Source: Penelope pileata (lineage: Eukaryota; Chordata; Aves; Galliformes; Cracidae). Taken from it: DNA of 64,000 nucleotides. The position numbers and the translations under genes were made by a program. Shown here one piece after another: positions 1-12,500 of this stretch (position 1 is the stretch's first letter; each line of letters begins with the position of its first letter). Under the pieces are notes generated by a model, which was given only the letters and a program-made list of their open reading frames with translations, was not told the DNA's origin and searched no databases. The stretch covers positions 285,379-349,378 of the forward strand of contig WBMW01005052.1 of assembly GCA_013396635.1 (NCBI GenBank), in the 5' to 3' direction.

Positions 1-3000
1 TGTTCAGAAGTTAGCATAAAAAGCAATTATCAGAGCTCAATGATTTGGCTTCTGTTTTCAGCATGTTTCCTGCTTATGTTAACTTCTTTATCCTACCATT
101 TAACTGGAAAACTCCTCAACAAATTGGTAGTATGCATGTGGTCTGAGCTGCTTTAAAAGCCAATGCCACATTTGGTTTGTCCTTCCTAAAGTCAAACAGG
201 CGGTTGGTTGGTCCTTGCTGCTGCCACAAGTCTGCATGTGTGTGCATTTCAAGATAAATTTCTTTAGTAGTAGTCTGAAGCAGGGTTGAGAGGAAGCAGG
301 TGAAAAGGGAATGTAGGAAAAGTAGCCATTGGAAAGTTGGTCAGAAAAAGACTGTCTTGAGAGAAATTAAAAATCACAGCGTCTGAAGATGCAGAAAGAT
401 GCAGGAAACACTTGGAATAAGTGCCTTTGTTTATTTATTTAGAAATTGTAGTGCTACATTGACATTGATTTTCTGAATGCATTTCTAGTAGCAGTAAGAT
501 TAGGGAGAATAACTCTTGCTTTTTAGCTCATGGTTAAGGGAGTGTGAGCATGGTAGGAGAAGGCTGCCCAAGTCTTTGCTTCTGAGCATCCCCAATGGTA
601 CAGGCATGTGGCGGTATGCCCATGCTGTTTTTATCCTGAGTCTATTCAGTTGCTTACTATTTATTTTTCATGTCTTTATCTTATTTTGTGTCCCTTAACA
701 CTTTTTTAAATTCTTTTTTTTTTCCCTAATTTTTCAGGCATTTGGTATATTTCCTTTCTTCTCCATGTTTTTATTTTCCTTTTCTGTCCAAGAGAAAACT
801 GTGTATTGGTCTGGTTAGAGAGATGTCTGTTGATCAGTATTTTCTTCTGTGGTTTGATTTACAAGAACAATGATGATAGGTTAGGGCAATACAAGTACTT
901 CTGTGCAGAAGTATGATCCCATGTGGGATGGCAAAAGTGTATTGTAGAGTAATATCTAATCTGGAAGAGGAGGAGGTGGGTCTGAGCTGGCACTTCTTGT
1001 TTCTCCAGAAAATGTCGTTTTGCTGCTTCAGCTGTGTAATGCGTGTTCTCCAGGGCTCCCATACTGAACAACATTTGAGGTATCCCTACAACAGTAATGA
1101 AAGGAAATGTGTAATTTTTTCTTAGATCCTGTAACAGGGATTAGGGCTGTTGCTTTGCCTTTCTTGGTATGACTCTTTTCAGACACATTTCCAGCACACC
1201 TAAGGAAACAAAGTCCTGTTTATCACAGTCACCAGTATGCTGTAGCTCAGTAAGTACATATGCATCTCTCCTCTCCTTGAAAAGGGTAATCTAGGCAGTC
1301 ATGAAGAACAGCTGCTGGTGAAAATTTGTTTTCTCACAGTTTTTTCTCAGAAAGGGATTTTTAAAAAAACTTAATATAGAGTGCTTTTAGAATTAAGAAT
1401 AGCAAACCTGGTTCTACTATAAAAAATTTTGTGCCTGTCATTTTGAAGGTTCTGAGGAGACGGTATGTTGATTGGCACAAGTTAGAACATTTATGTTTTA
1501 AATTGTTCAGTCACAAATGAAGCACAGGACAAGATTGCAAATCAAAATTAAATTGGGCAAAACCAAGGAGAATGATGAGCAGCAGCCTTATGGCCCTAGG
1601 CAATATGTAGCTGATGAATGGTGACAAATGAAGTTTTATTTCCATTCTGAATTCAATGTATGTGTTAAATAAATTAGTAATCTCATTAATATCCTCTTGA
1701 CTCAATTTACTTTGTGCAGCAGGAGCACTCCTGATTCTTTCTTTTTTTTAGCTCTGTTTGCACAGTGCTCTGACAGAGAACCACTTGCTGACAGAGTGAC
1801 AGAGAGCAAGGAAGCACCCTGAGGACTTCAGAAAAATATTGACCTTTAGACAACAATTAGAGTATATAAACCCTGTTGCTGTTTTGGTGTTCCCGCTTCT
1901 TAAAAATTTGGCATATCACTGAAATAATAGGAAGTCATTTCCCTCTCTCCTTGGACACTGCTTTTATACCTTAATGAAGACTGGTAGTGAAATTTCTGAT
2001 GCATTGCTTTCATGGGGTGATGGAAAATATGAGCATTAAGGTAGATTTGATTACTTATTTAGAAAAGTTGGCAGAAGTAGTTTTAATTCAATATTTGTCA
2101 GACTGTGTCCACATTGCATTGTGTTTTCATCTGTCAGATAGAAAATAAATGAAAATAGCATATTTTTGCAGGGATCTGAGCCCTGAGATTTCTCTAATGA
2201 ATTTTTGTGAGCTTAAGCAGGCAAAAACAGAAAATATAGCATACACAACTGCATTGTAAAACAAATAGCATGTCTAGAGGGAGACGCAGTCCAATATGCT
2301 TTGGTGCTGTGATATCCTTCTGTGATCCTTTTTATGAAGAATCTTCAATATAATAAATAGGAGTTGCAGAGTAAATAGTGTTCCTTAAAACAAAATTTTA
2401 TCAGATAGTATAGCTGGCTAGAATAAACTAGCAGAAACTTTATAACTGGGAAAAGAATCACAAGCACTTTAATTCAATAGTTGAAATTTACTGCAAATAC
2501 TATAGAACTTATTTTCAGGAACTTTTCTGATAAACTAGATCTGAACTGATAAAATAGATCTAAGCCGATAACTAGAAAGAAAATTTTGTAAGGAGACTGA
2601 AATAGCGTGCTACTTTATTAACATGGATAGAGCTACCTCATTTAGAATAGAACAAAAACATGAAAACAAAAAGCAGAGCCTATAACAGAAGGAGGAAAAT
2701 ATTAGCAAACAGAAAAAAATAGTATCTCTTATCTTAAATATGATTGTAGTAAAATTGTCTGGAGTTACCAAACAGAAAAAGTCATACAAAGCATTTTTGG
2801 CCCTGTTCATCTCCATGAGATAGCACTATAGCTCTTGGTGCATCTAATCCACAGGAGCAATCTCAATGTGTTCATTGGTAACCATGAGAAAAACTATCAG
2901 AGGGGAAAAGGATGGAAACAAATGGATTTAGGTCACATATATCTTGAAACAGAGGTATGGAAGGACAGGGTAAAACAGTTCAGTGCAGGCACCCATAAGT

Positions 3001-3490
3001 CAAAGTAAAGTTCATTTTAATGTACAGCTTTATATGACATCGGTGCAAACTGGCAATATTTAATACAGAAAAGGCACAGATGGAGGGTGAACTGTTCAGT
3101 CAGAGGTCTGGTATAAGTCTTACTGAAATTAAGATGACAGAATGATCCGTCAACTCTCCCCCCAACAAGCTTCTGTTTATTGCACGAATTACAGCAGTAA
3201 AGGAACAGGAAAGTGCCAAATATGTTCTTTATCTTTCTAAAGATGCGCTTCAGCAAGTAGCAGTTTCTTGGAGAAGAGACTACAAATGTGACCTGAGCTA
3301 AATTAGTAGTAGTTCAGAGTAGCCTGTTGTACTAAAATGAAGTAACTACCAAGAACAGATGAACAGGTGAAGCAGCACCTTGGCAAACTAATTGGCATCT
3401 AACCTGGGTTTATGCAGAGTAGATAGAAACAAAGGAGTGTTTTGTTCTCTCATTAAGTGTGCAAGGTCACATAGTGAACAGTGAGGATCT
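1..3490. other. AT-rich non-genic stretch
   Basis: I see no gene, interspersed repeat or RNA gene here. The open frames are short (under 80 codons) and have no recognisable domain or codon pattern. Short T-runs near 712-724 and 1739-1750 are the only simple repeats. The interval may be intergenic or intronic. Confidence 0.6.
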
Positions 3491-3495
3491 TCCAC

Positions 3496-4017
3496 TGTTC
3501 TGGTTTCAGCAGGCAGGCCTGGAAACCCCACACAGCCTTTGGCTCACCCCCCCCCTCTTCCCAGCTGGAATGGGGGAGAGAATCGAGAAATAAGGTAGAA
3601 CTCGTGGGTTGAGATAAAAGCTATTTACTAACAGAAAGAGCAAAATAGAGTAAAATAACAGTAATGATAATTATATACAAAACAAGTGATTGTACAAAGC
3701 AATCGCTCACCGACCGCGACCGATGCTCAGCCAATCCCCAAGCAAACGGGCCCTCCCCGCTCACTTCCCTTCCTTATATTACATGATGTCATATGGCATG
3801 GAATATCCCTCTGGTCAGTTTGGGTCAGCTGCCCCATTCTTGTCCCCTCCCAGCTCCCTGCGGCCACCCCAGCCTCTTCACTCTCCTGGCAGAGACATAC
3901 AAATGTCCTTGGTTCTGTTCAGCGCTGCCGGGTGTTATCAGCCATGTTTTCTTTCTAGAACCAAAACACAGCTTTGTAGCAGACACTGAGAGAAAGTTTC
4001 AGTTAGTAACTAAGACA
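3496..4017 (-). mobile_element. Solo LTR of an avian endogenous retrovirus, copy 1
   Basis: This 522-bp element is the reverse-complement homologue of 21011-21571. Read on the minus strand it starts TGTCTTAG and ends CCAGAACA, so it keeps the TG...CA ends of a retroviral LTR. The flanking pentamers TCCAC (3491-3495) and TCCCC (4018-4022) differ at one base and look like a decayed 5-bp target duplication. A TGACATCA box (minus strand of 3784-3791) lies just upstream of a TATA-like AATATAAG (minus strand of 3772-3782), as expected for an LTR promoter. No retroviral genes lie beside it, so it is a solo LTR left by recombination. The overlapping plus-strand frames at 3686-4032 are LTR sequence, not genes. 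Exact subfamily is not determined. Confidence 0.82.
3772..3791 (-). promoter_or_regulatory. LTR core promoter remnant (CRE-like box plus TATA-like box)
   Basis: On the minus strand TGACATCA is followed within a few bases by AATATAAGG. The same arrangement is preserved in the second LTR copy at 21282-21298. TGACATCA is one transition from the cAMP-response element TGACGTCA, as expected from loss of a CpG. Activity today is unknown. Confidence 0.45.
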
Positions 4018-4095
4018 TCCCCCAAAACCTAAAGGCTGGAGCCTTGGTCTCTCCTTTGTGGCAGTACTAAAACCTTTCTCCAGGTGCTTCTCTTT

Positions 4096-4940
4096 TCATA
4101 GAATCATAGAATCATAGAGTCATAGAATGGTTCAGGTTGGAAGGGACCTTAGAGGTCATCTTGTTCCAACCCCCCTGCCATGGGCAAGGACACCTCCCCC
4201 TAGACCAGGTTGCCCAAAGCCCCATCCAGCCTGGCGTTGAATACTTCCAGGGAGGGGGCGTCCACAACTTCTCTGGGCAACCTATTCCAATGTCTCACCA
4301 CCCTCACAGTGAAGAATTTCCTCATTATATCTAGTCTAAATCTACCCTCTTTCAGTTTATAACCGTTACCTCTTGTCCTGTCATTACCTATCCTTGTAAA
4401 AAGCCTCTCCTCAGCTTTTCTGCAGGCCCCCTTCAGGTACTGGAAGGCTGCAATCAGGTCACCCCGCAGCCTTCTCTTCTCCAGGCTGAAGAGTCCTAAC
4501 TCCCTCAGCCTGTCCTCATAGGGGAGGTGCTCCAGCCCTCTGATCATCTTCGTGGCTCTCCTCTGCACCGGCTCCAACAACTCCACATCCTTCTTGTGTT
4601 GGGGGCCCCAGAACTGGACACAGGACTCCAGGTGAGGTCTCACGAGAGCAGAGTAGAGGGGCAGAATCATCTCCCTTGACCTGCTGGCCACGCTTCTCTT
4701 GGTGCAGCCCAGAATCCGGTTGGCCTTCTGGGCTGCAACAGCCACCCCCAAACCCTTCTCCTCAGGGCTACTCTCAAGATATTCTCCACTCAGCCTTTAT
4801 GTGTGCTTGGGATTGCCCTGACCCAGGTGCAAGACCTTGCATTTTGCTTTGTTGAACTTCCTGAGGTTAGCATGGGCCCACCTCTCAAGCCTGTCCAGGT
4901 CCCTCTGGATGGCATCCCTTCCTTCTGGAGTATCGACTGC
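4096..4940 (-). mobile_element. CR1 LINE, 5'-truncated, minus strand
   Basis: On the plus strand the element opens with reversed copies of the avian CR1 tail (TCATAGAATCATAGAATCAT) and then GGTTGGAAGGGACC, the standard 3' end of CR1. The body encodes the C-terminal part of ORF2 on the minus strand. Recognisable sequence ends near 4940, within the region just after the reverse-transcriptase active site, so the copy is 5'-truncated as most CR1 insertions are. It lies about 80 bp from the solo LTR at 3496-4017. Confidence 0.95.
4200..4751 (-). pseudogene. CR1 ORF2 C-terminal fragment (post-RT domain)
   Basis: This 183-codon frame has the conserved CR1 ORF2 C-terminus. It shows the LYSALVRPHLE segment, then VQRRATKMIRGLEHL, then LREL/GLFSLEKRRLRGDLI, then DRTRGNGYKLKEGRFRLD and finally FTVRVVRHWNRLPREVVDAPS. 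The first codon is TTG, not ATG, so it is simply the longest stop-free stretch of a truncated gene. The frame has stayed open to near its normal end, suggesting moderate age. The catalytic FADD motif lies upstream of the truncation and is absent, so no active enzyme can be made. Confidence 0.9.
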
Positions 4941-5210
4941 TTCCTTCCAATCTGTTTCCTTCTGTTACTATGGAAGTATTTTTTTTTCCTGGTTCTTTTT
5001 GGACTGCAATTGCAGTTGTCTAAAGTGCTTTAATCTCTCACATGCCCTTCTACCCTAGGCTTGATTCAGATGTGCTGATACTGGGATTTCCTGTCTGAGC
5101 ACGAGTATAATCTCAGTAGTATGTTACAGAATACTTATGATTTTGTAGGATTAACCTTCTGTTGAGGAATTTAATAAAGCATTTCTTATTTTCTCCCCCA
5201 TTTCGTGTTA

Positions 5211-5380
5211 CAGTGGCTTTCCAACATGTATTAAATGCAGTAGTACAGTCTGCTGCAGTTCAAATTGACAAATACGTACTTCATTCCACTCTGTGGAGTA
5301 TTGACTTTACCACTGAACTCCGCCAGATAAAGTTTGGTCCAACCCATCTCCTGGCCTTTAATTTCCAGCCTGATTGTTAG
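5211..5380 (+). other. Possible terminal exon or decayed retrocopy, unrecognised
   Basis: A pyrimidine-rich tract followed by GTGTTACAG ends near 5210, which resembles a splice acceptor. After it, one frame stays open for 56 codons to a TAG at 5378-5380, reading VAFQHVLNAVVQSAAV and onward in a soluble, protein-like composition. The other two forward frames close quickly. The segment is richer in G+C and keeps three CpG sites, unlike its surroundings. However, the frame is also open upstream through the acceptor, a frame this short is expected by chance, and I do not recognise the peptide. I infer only that it deserves a homology check. Confidence 0.2.
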
Positions 5381-7033
5381 TCCCTCAGGTGCTGCTTTGG
5401 TCTTTGAGAAGCTGAGTAGGCTGAGCAGCTGCAGTGTGTTTTCTTCTGCTGTGCAGCAGGAGCAGAAGTGTTAGGTGTGAGGACAGAAAGCTGAGAGCTG
5501 TAACAACCTGCATTGCTATAACAAAATCTGACCATCTGGTAGTGTCCTAGCATCAGACATTGCTTGCAATTTATGAAAGTTAGGTTACCAGCTATTCATT
5601 AGTACATTATTACTCTGCTTTAAACCACAGTGTATAGAAAAAGTAAAATTTCATGGCACAAATAATGGATGTTAGATAGTAATTACATACAATAGTGTCC
5701 GTGTAGCAATACAAATACCCCTGGCTTAGGGTGACTTGAGGCAGTATTCTGTGTGCTGAGCCCAGATCACATATATAATCTGTCTGGCAGGCTGCATTGT
5801 AAATGGTTTTCATTGCTAGGGAAACTCTTCAGCCATCTTTTTAATGAATTGACTTAATGTGAATAACCACATTTATGGAAGGAACTTCGGTTCAATTTGC
5901 TAAGGAGTTGACATGGAGAACTCATTATTTGCTCAGAGAATTGCTTCTGTGTAACAAAGTAAAATATCAGAATGATCTTTTTGAAGAAAAAGATACTTTT
6001 CTTTTTGTCTCTTTGCCTGTTTTATTCTTCATTCCTTTTCTAGGCTGGGTAAAGTTCAAATGAAAAAGTCATAACACTAGAAAAACTTTATGTCTCAGCT
6101 CTTTTTAAAGTTTTGAAATATTCTTTTCAGTTCCATCAACTCAGTAAGTTGCATTTTGAAAATATTTGCCGTGAATGCTTTGTATGTAAGCCCAGCTCAT
6201 TAATTTCTGCTTCAAGAAGCAGATGAAAAGGGGAGACGGTGGTGGGGTGGGAGGGAGATTGACTTTCCCCCATTTCAAAACCTTGCTTTTGATTACTGCT
6301 GTGATTTTTAATTGCACTTTGTCTATGTTCTGCTCCTTTTATTTGTTTAAAAATTAAACTCTGATTTAAAAACAGAAAAAGAGAGAAAGAAATATAAGTT
6401 ACTGAAAGATAAACCAAAGTTACGCTAAGCAGTGCTGTTTGACAGATACAACAGAAATCATGCTGGGGGGAGCCACTGAATCATTCAAGGATCTCTTCTT
6501 TCCTCATGTTGTTTCTTTCAGTGATGAAAATGAACCATTGGTTCCGTAACAGTGACATGCTATTGTCCTTTGTCCTTGTCCTCAGTGGTTCTGACATTGT
6601 TTCTTTATTGTAGAAATGCATGAAACATTAGAAGCAACATCATAACCTGATGTGACATTGTAGGATTCCCCTGCAGGCTTCTCTTTTCTAGGGTTTATCA
6701 CAGCAGCATCATGATGCAAATGGTGCCTCGAAATCCTTCTCCATCACCAGTCCCTGCTGCTGCCTAAACTGGTTGCTGCCATTTAGACCCCCTCTGGATC
6801 TTTTACAGCTTCAGCAGTCAATTTGAGCCTCACATTTCTCTTTCTATTCCCAGCATCATTGCACTGTAGTATCTCAGCATTATGATTCGCATTTTCACTT
6901 TCACAAGATGATCTCGTGTGCCCTGGGGTTTTCATCTTCTTTTTCTTGTTCATCCGACTATATTTTGCCCATTCTTTTGGCTGCTGACATCTAATGTCTT
7001 GCTTGTTCTTCTATCTCATTCAAATCCTACTCT

Positions 7034-7504
7034 GTGATTCCTTGTCACATGTCTAAATATAATCTCTTTTGTGATGTTTCAGTGATTTCTGAAGTCTCTT
7101 CAGTCTATCCCCTTAACCTGCAGCAATTTTCACATAGTTGGAACTGCTCAGGTTCAAGGAGTTTTCAAGGCTTTTCTACTGTTTTTAAGATTTATCTCTA
7201 TAAAGCTAACTTCAGGGCTAGCAGCTTTAATTACAGGCTTCGCAGGACAAGAACTGTATTGTTTTTGTATGTGTTCTGGAAAATGCACAGTATAATGATT
7301 CTGCCAGCTGTTGCCACTTTCACTACTACTGCTGGTACTAACCCAGAACATACGGTTTTTTTGCATGTAGCAGGACAGACTGAACAAATATCAGAGATTA
7401 CATGTGATGCTCACGTGAGTACAGAAGAGGAAGTGAGGTATTTCTTTGAGCCTGGGACCTCAGACAAGTCAGCATTCCAGATTTTCTTTTTGCCCCATTG
7501 GTAA
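7034..7504 (+). other. Unrecognised 156-codon open frame
   Basis: This is the longest frame in the window that is not explained by a transposon. The composition is mixed rather than low-complexity, with a Ser/Phe-rich first half and a more acidic C-terminus (STEEEVRYFFEPG). No domain, signal peptide or membrane segment is evident. With the local base composition, roughly one frame of this length in several windows of this size would occur by chance, so length alone is weak evidence. No splice or promoter context is clear. It is probably not a gene. Confidence 0.12.
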
Positions 7505-9281
7505 GCAGGCAAATGCCTCATTGTTCTGAACTGACATGGCAAGGGTAGTGATGCTCAAAAACACAGCTGAAAACTGAAGAGCACTTGGTAGGTGTTTGAG
7601 CAATCTCTATTATTGAAATTCATTATATAGATATATTGGGATGATGTTTTAAGTTCTACAGATGCTCATAATTTATAGATGTTTCGAAGACAGTGGGAAA
7701 ATTGGAAATAATTTTTTTTAAATAATGTTTATAGGTAATATAGTTCAAGTTCATCCACATTTCAGCAAGTATATGTCTGTCTCAAAATGGACAGTGGTTT
7801 GTGCTTTCACACTTCTCTATTCTTTTCCTCCAGTGGCTGGTAATTCAGCTTCTGCAGTTAAAAAGTACAGTATCTAAAATCTCTTCAGGAGATTTCTTTT
7901 TTCCTTTCACTTCTTATTAGAGTGAACTTGGCTTTTGGCTTTTCAATTCTAAGGCATAAAAGTGTATGTTTGGATTAGTCTCTCAACTTTTTATTCTGCA
8001 TATACTGAAATTGCTTAGGAGTGAAAGCAAATAGAAAAAATCACATGTTCTGATCACATGTCCAGAAGTCTGGACCATTGTATTGTTTGAGATTTTTGCC
8101 AGGCTTTTCAATTATGTTTTAAACATCTAGTGCAAAATTAATTTTATATCAGTACAGATACTTAGTAGTGAAAAAAAATAGTCCTGTGAATGCTTTACTA
8201 GATGGTCAATTCAATTTTCCAAACAATAGATCGCAGATGCAAAGTGAAATAGCATTTAAAGTAGATCTTCCTCTCATGTAAGTAATTTCTTTTACTTTTC
8301 TTAGGACTTCCACAGTTTATGATATGGTCCTACAGTGAAGTAATTTACATAATCACTGAAGTTTGTAAAGTTTAGGAAATATTTCCTTCTTCTTCTGTTC
8401 TTTTTTTACATCTATGTAAAATATGAAGAAAACATGGCTGAACTGTAGACTCTTACAGATGGTCCATGCAAACTAGTCTGTGTAAAGCCCATTTAAATCT
8501 AGAGATTCTCAGTTATCATGGGATTAAGGAATAGTTTTGCTGTTTATGTCTTGTAAGCCATTCTTTTATCACTCCATTAATAACAATATGAATCCTGTGA
8601 TTTCACTGGTATTTTACTATGTAAAACTGATTACTTAAATCACTTTCAAATTCCATAAAATAATGAAAGATGGTGTGTTGTATGAACATCTGAAAACATT
8701 TTATACATAGCCTGAGCCTTCCTTTTGGCCTAATGTAATTGAGATGAGATACAAATTCATTTTTGTGGGTTTGTTTATAGCAGACTGATCTTTGAGTTTT
8801 GATATGTGCAAACGCCATGCTTTAAAACTCTTGTACATAGATTGTATTGGGTTTTCTGAAATCAGAATCCAGAGGACTTCTTCCCGGAGATGATATGTAT
8901 GGATAGGGTTTATATTGCAGACACAACGCAACACAGTTCCAGGAAAAGCAAGGAACTGACAGCATTCTGGGAGCAGAATTGTACTATTGCTGGTACGTGA
9001 GACCTTACTCTTCAGCTTTAAAGTGGAAGTAGCACAGCTACAATTGCTGTTTATGCGAATCACTGTTTCTTGGTAAAGGAAGGAAAGGAAGTAGACCAGA
9101 CAGTAAACTCTGAGGGAGCACAAAATGCTGAAGTGCTATGTGTTACTGTGCAAATGCTGTCATGTTACTGTAAAATAATTAGAATATTACACACTGATTT
9201 CTGGCTGATATTCATGGAAATGTCATTCCCTTGCAACTTCCACCTGAATTGTGGAAGAGGTGAATAGGTCATTTGGTGGGA

Positions 9282-9525
9282 GTCATAGAATCATAGAAAC
9301 ACTAGGTTGGAAAGGACCTACAAGATCATCTAGTTGAACCGTCCTCCTATCACCATCACTACCCACTAAACTACTAAACCATATCCCTTAGCACCTCATC
9401 CAGATGCTTCTTGAACAGTGCCAGGGACTGTGACTCCACCACCTCCCTGTGCAGGCCGTTCCAGTGCCTGACCACTCTTTCAGAGGAGAAGTTTTTCCTT
9501 TTATCTAACCTGAATCTCTCCTGGT
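9282..9525 (-). mobile_element. CR1 LINE 3' fragment, minus strand
   Basis: The segment starts with TCATAGAATCATAGAAACAC and AGGTTGGAAAGGACCTACAA, a reversed CR1 3' tail. Its reverse complement matches the 3' end of the CR1 at 50125-51746 closely, including the AGTGGGTAG..GATGGTGATAGGAGGACGGTT stretch, so the two belong to the same subfamily. Only about 245 bp remain, covering the last codons of ORF2 and the short 3' UTR. Confidence 0.93.
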
Positions 9526-12500
9526 GAAGAACAGCTCTAGACCAACACACACACTTTTCTACAGTAAGTCTTATTTTATTGGTTATTTATATAACTGGTT
9601 TTATTTCCACTTACGTTTTCTGATACCATATTACGTTTATTTTCCTTTAAGAGTAAGAAATACTAAAATGAACCTCGGAGCTGAATCTCTACTGTGTTAA
9701 TAGTTAAATATAGTTTTTCATCAACATTGTTTTTATTGCTTTTCTCATGATAGTCCTGTAGAAATGTCTTACCTTTAATATTTTAGCTATTTAAGCAGGC
9801 CTATGGAAATAAATTCCACTACTCACATGCTTAAAGCAAAACGAGTATGAATATACTTGTAGAGGCAAGATATAACCAAGGACACAAAATAGAATTCTGT
9901 GAAAAAATATTTTTGAAAAAAGGCATAGGTGATGGTATCTAAAAAGCTTATAAACAAGAGCCTCTCCCTTCGCTCTCTAATGAAAATGAAGCAGATTCCT
10001 TGAAAATGAGGGTGGCACAAATAGAGATATTTCATTCTCTAAATATAATTTTCCATTTTTTCTCTTACACTCTATTTTTGATTTGCATTCCTAGAAATGC
10101 AAATTCCTTGTGATACTTTTTTTTTATTTAAATTTCTTTAATGAGGAGAAAATGATATATAAGAATTGCAGAAAAGAAAGGAAAAAGGTCCAAGACTACC
10201 TGCAACCATCCTCTTAAGAATGTATGTGCTTCCCAATACACATACATAATAAATTCATGAGAAATCCAGAAAATTGTTTATGAACTGATCGATGGAAGCT
10301 TATTTTTATCATGAATCGTGTCTGTCTTCTACTGCTCTGGTTTTGCTCCATAGTTCCAGGTTCCAGAAGTGTTGCATAAATCAGATAATAAGGACAGGTG
10401 TTGTATCAGATTTCTCAACCAGGTTTTTATGATACATGTAATTAATCATTTCCTTACCAGTTAATTAGGATCTCTTTGATAACAATTTGTAAATATTTTC
10501 ACAGATCTGTTGTCATGTAAATGCTGTAAAAATGCTCTTGTTGTACTACTGATTAGCTCATAAATATTTGCTAAATATATGGTAATCATAAAATAATATA
10601 AACATGCATCGTTTTAAATCCACTGCTTGAACAATTGTGTATATTTAATTTAAAATACATTTTCTTTACAATGATACAAAGTATATTTCTTTAGAAAGAT
10701 ACTTATGAAGTGTGAAGGATTGGAGGATGGTGAGAATTGGCAAGTTTGTAATCCTTAGATTATGGGAAGCTGTCATGGATGACATTACAGTCAAGAAAAT
10801 GAATACTTTTTTTACACAGAGTAGGAATTCTTCAAAATGTTACGAAGTGGAGGGATGGCTGGATTTCTTTTCCATTTTGCCAATGACTTCTGGATACAAC
10901 TATTTAACTACTTTTTATTTTCACCACAGATAGTTGACTGGACAATTTAAGTCCAGTTTTAATTAAGTTACTTTTCTTATAGTAGGCAGTAAAGACACAG
11001 AACACAATTCAGTGTAGCCTGGTTGTCTGAATACAAATTCCATGTTTTGTGGCTATTTTATTACACTTGTTGAAATCACATGAATAGAGTTAGCTTAGAC
11101 ACATAATTGTACTGCTGATTTCAGAGCAGATATGCACTGTTAGCAAAAATGAGGAAAGAACATGGAAAGAACAGAAAGATGAACAAGGAAAAACAACAAA
11201 AATGTGCAGGATGTTGAGGATTGGTGAGAGCAGAGTGTGAGTTAAAGTTTGAGATATGGAGGCATGTTTTTGTTGAGATTCAAAAGCCCTTCGTGATGAT
11301 CTAATGCTGCTTCAGCTGAAATAAAGCACTGGCAAAGATGGAGCAGTTTGCAGAAACCCAGCACTTATTTACAATGTGCAATAGAATTCTGCAAGAACTG
11401 TCATTCTGTAGCAAGGTACATGACCTATAATCATCATATACTAGGGCCCTTGACTTGGTCACTGACAATAGCAGGAAGGTGTTACTGTTGGTTTTCTTTG
11501 GCAGTAATTTCACAAGCAGATGAGCCTTATGTATTTGTTTTCAAAATTGTTAGAGCAACATCAGTCTGTGAAAGTAGGCTTCATTCATGTGTCACAGATG
11601 AGATCGTAGAAGGAGATTGTGCTGTAGAAAAAGTTTATTAAAGCACCAAAGCACCATGTTCAGTTTTTCCAGGAAAACAATCTGTTGTTTGTCATAGACT
11701 ATGAAATTCTTTATATTTTGACTGTATTCCTTCTGACTCAAATTCTGCAAGCTTTTTATGGTTCATGTGCTGACTACAGTAGACTACTGTTGTCTTTAAG
11801 GCCAGGTTGTTAGGCTACACAGCTTAAATAAGTAGTCTACTTGAACGAGTCTTTGGATCAATTTTGTCTTCCCTCCTACTTAGCAATTTGGCAAAAAATT
11901 GAGAGTTCAAAAATTTCTTTTTCTTTCTGCAAAATTTTCAATTTTCAGTTATGGAATTATGAATCATAAAACACAATCTTGTTGCTGGTGGCTTGAGAAT
12001 TTATATCTCTGTATTGTAGGGCTGCATTATATTGTGTGCACCTCTCTTCTTCGTTTTTGTACTTCTAAAGCCGACTATTTTAATGCAGTATTTTATTACT
12101 CTTCCTGGAATGTCTTTTGACCAATTTTTGGCCCAGTAGATATTCTGAAGGTTGCAATCCTGCTTTCATATTAGCACAAGATAAACCAATTAAAGTAGAT
12201 CTCATTTATTGCCTTCGTTAATTTTGATCAGTTACTAGAAGCCATCACATCGCTATACATTTTGAGGGAAAAATGCACCTTCAGTGCTATTTTGTACTTT
12301 CTATTATTTCTGTATTACCCATGCCTGCATGAGTGAAGGAATATGAAACTTTCTCTGGATAGCCCTTCTACTAGTGTGGACTTATTCCTGTGTAGGTAAT
12401 ACTGTTTTTCAGAGCTCTTGATCCCTCATGCAGTGACTCTGAAAGTTTTGTAGGAGAGTAGATCTGCACCAACTTCTTTTTTCCTACCTTATCTTCCTTC

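Larger units (their letters stand above)
4941..9281. other. Non-genic stretch with one weak exon-like segment
   Basis: No repeat or gene is recognised with confidence. It includes an exon-like segment at 5211-5380 (listed separately) and an unusually long but unrecognised frame at 7034-7504. A pyrimidine-rich stretch runs through 6660-7060. I see no RNA gene. Confidence 0.5.

Noticed and set aside
3686..4032. Three overlapping plus-strand frames of 79-99 codons
   Set aside because: They lie wholly or almost wholly in the solo LTR, and homologous peptides appear in the LTR copy at 21015-21386. They are repeat-derived, not genes.
8701..9123. 140-codon minus-strand frame
   Set aside because: There is no recognisable domain, the composition is random-looking, and about one frame of this length is expected by chance in a window of this size and base composition.
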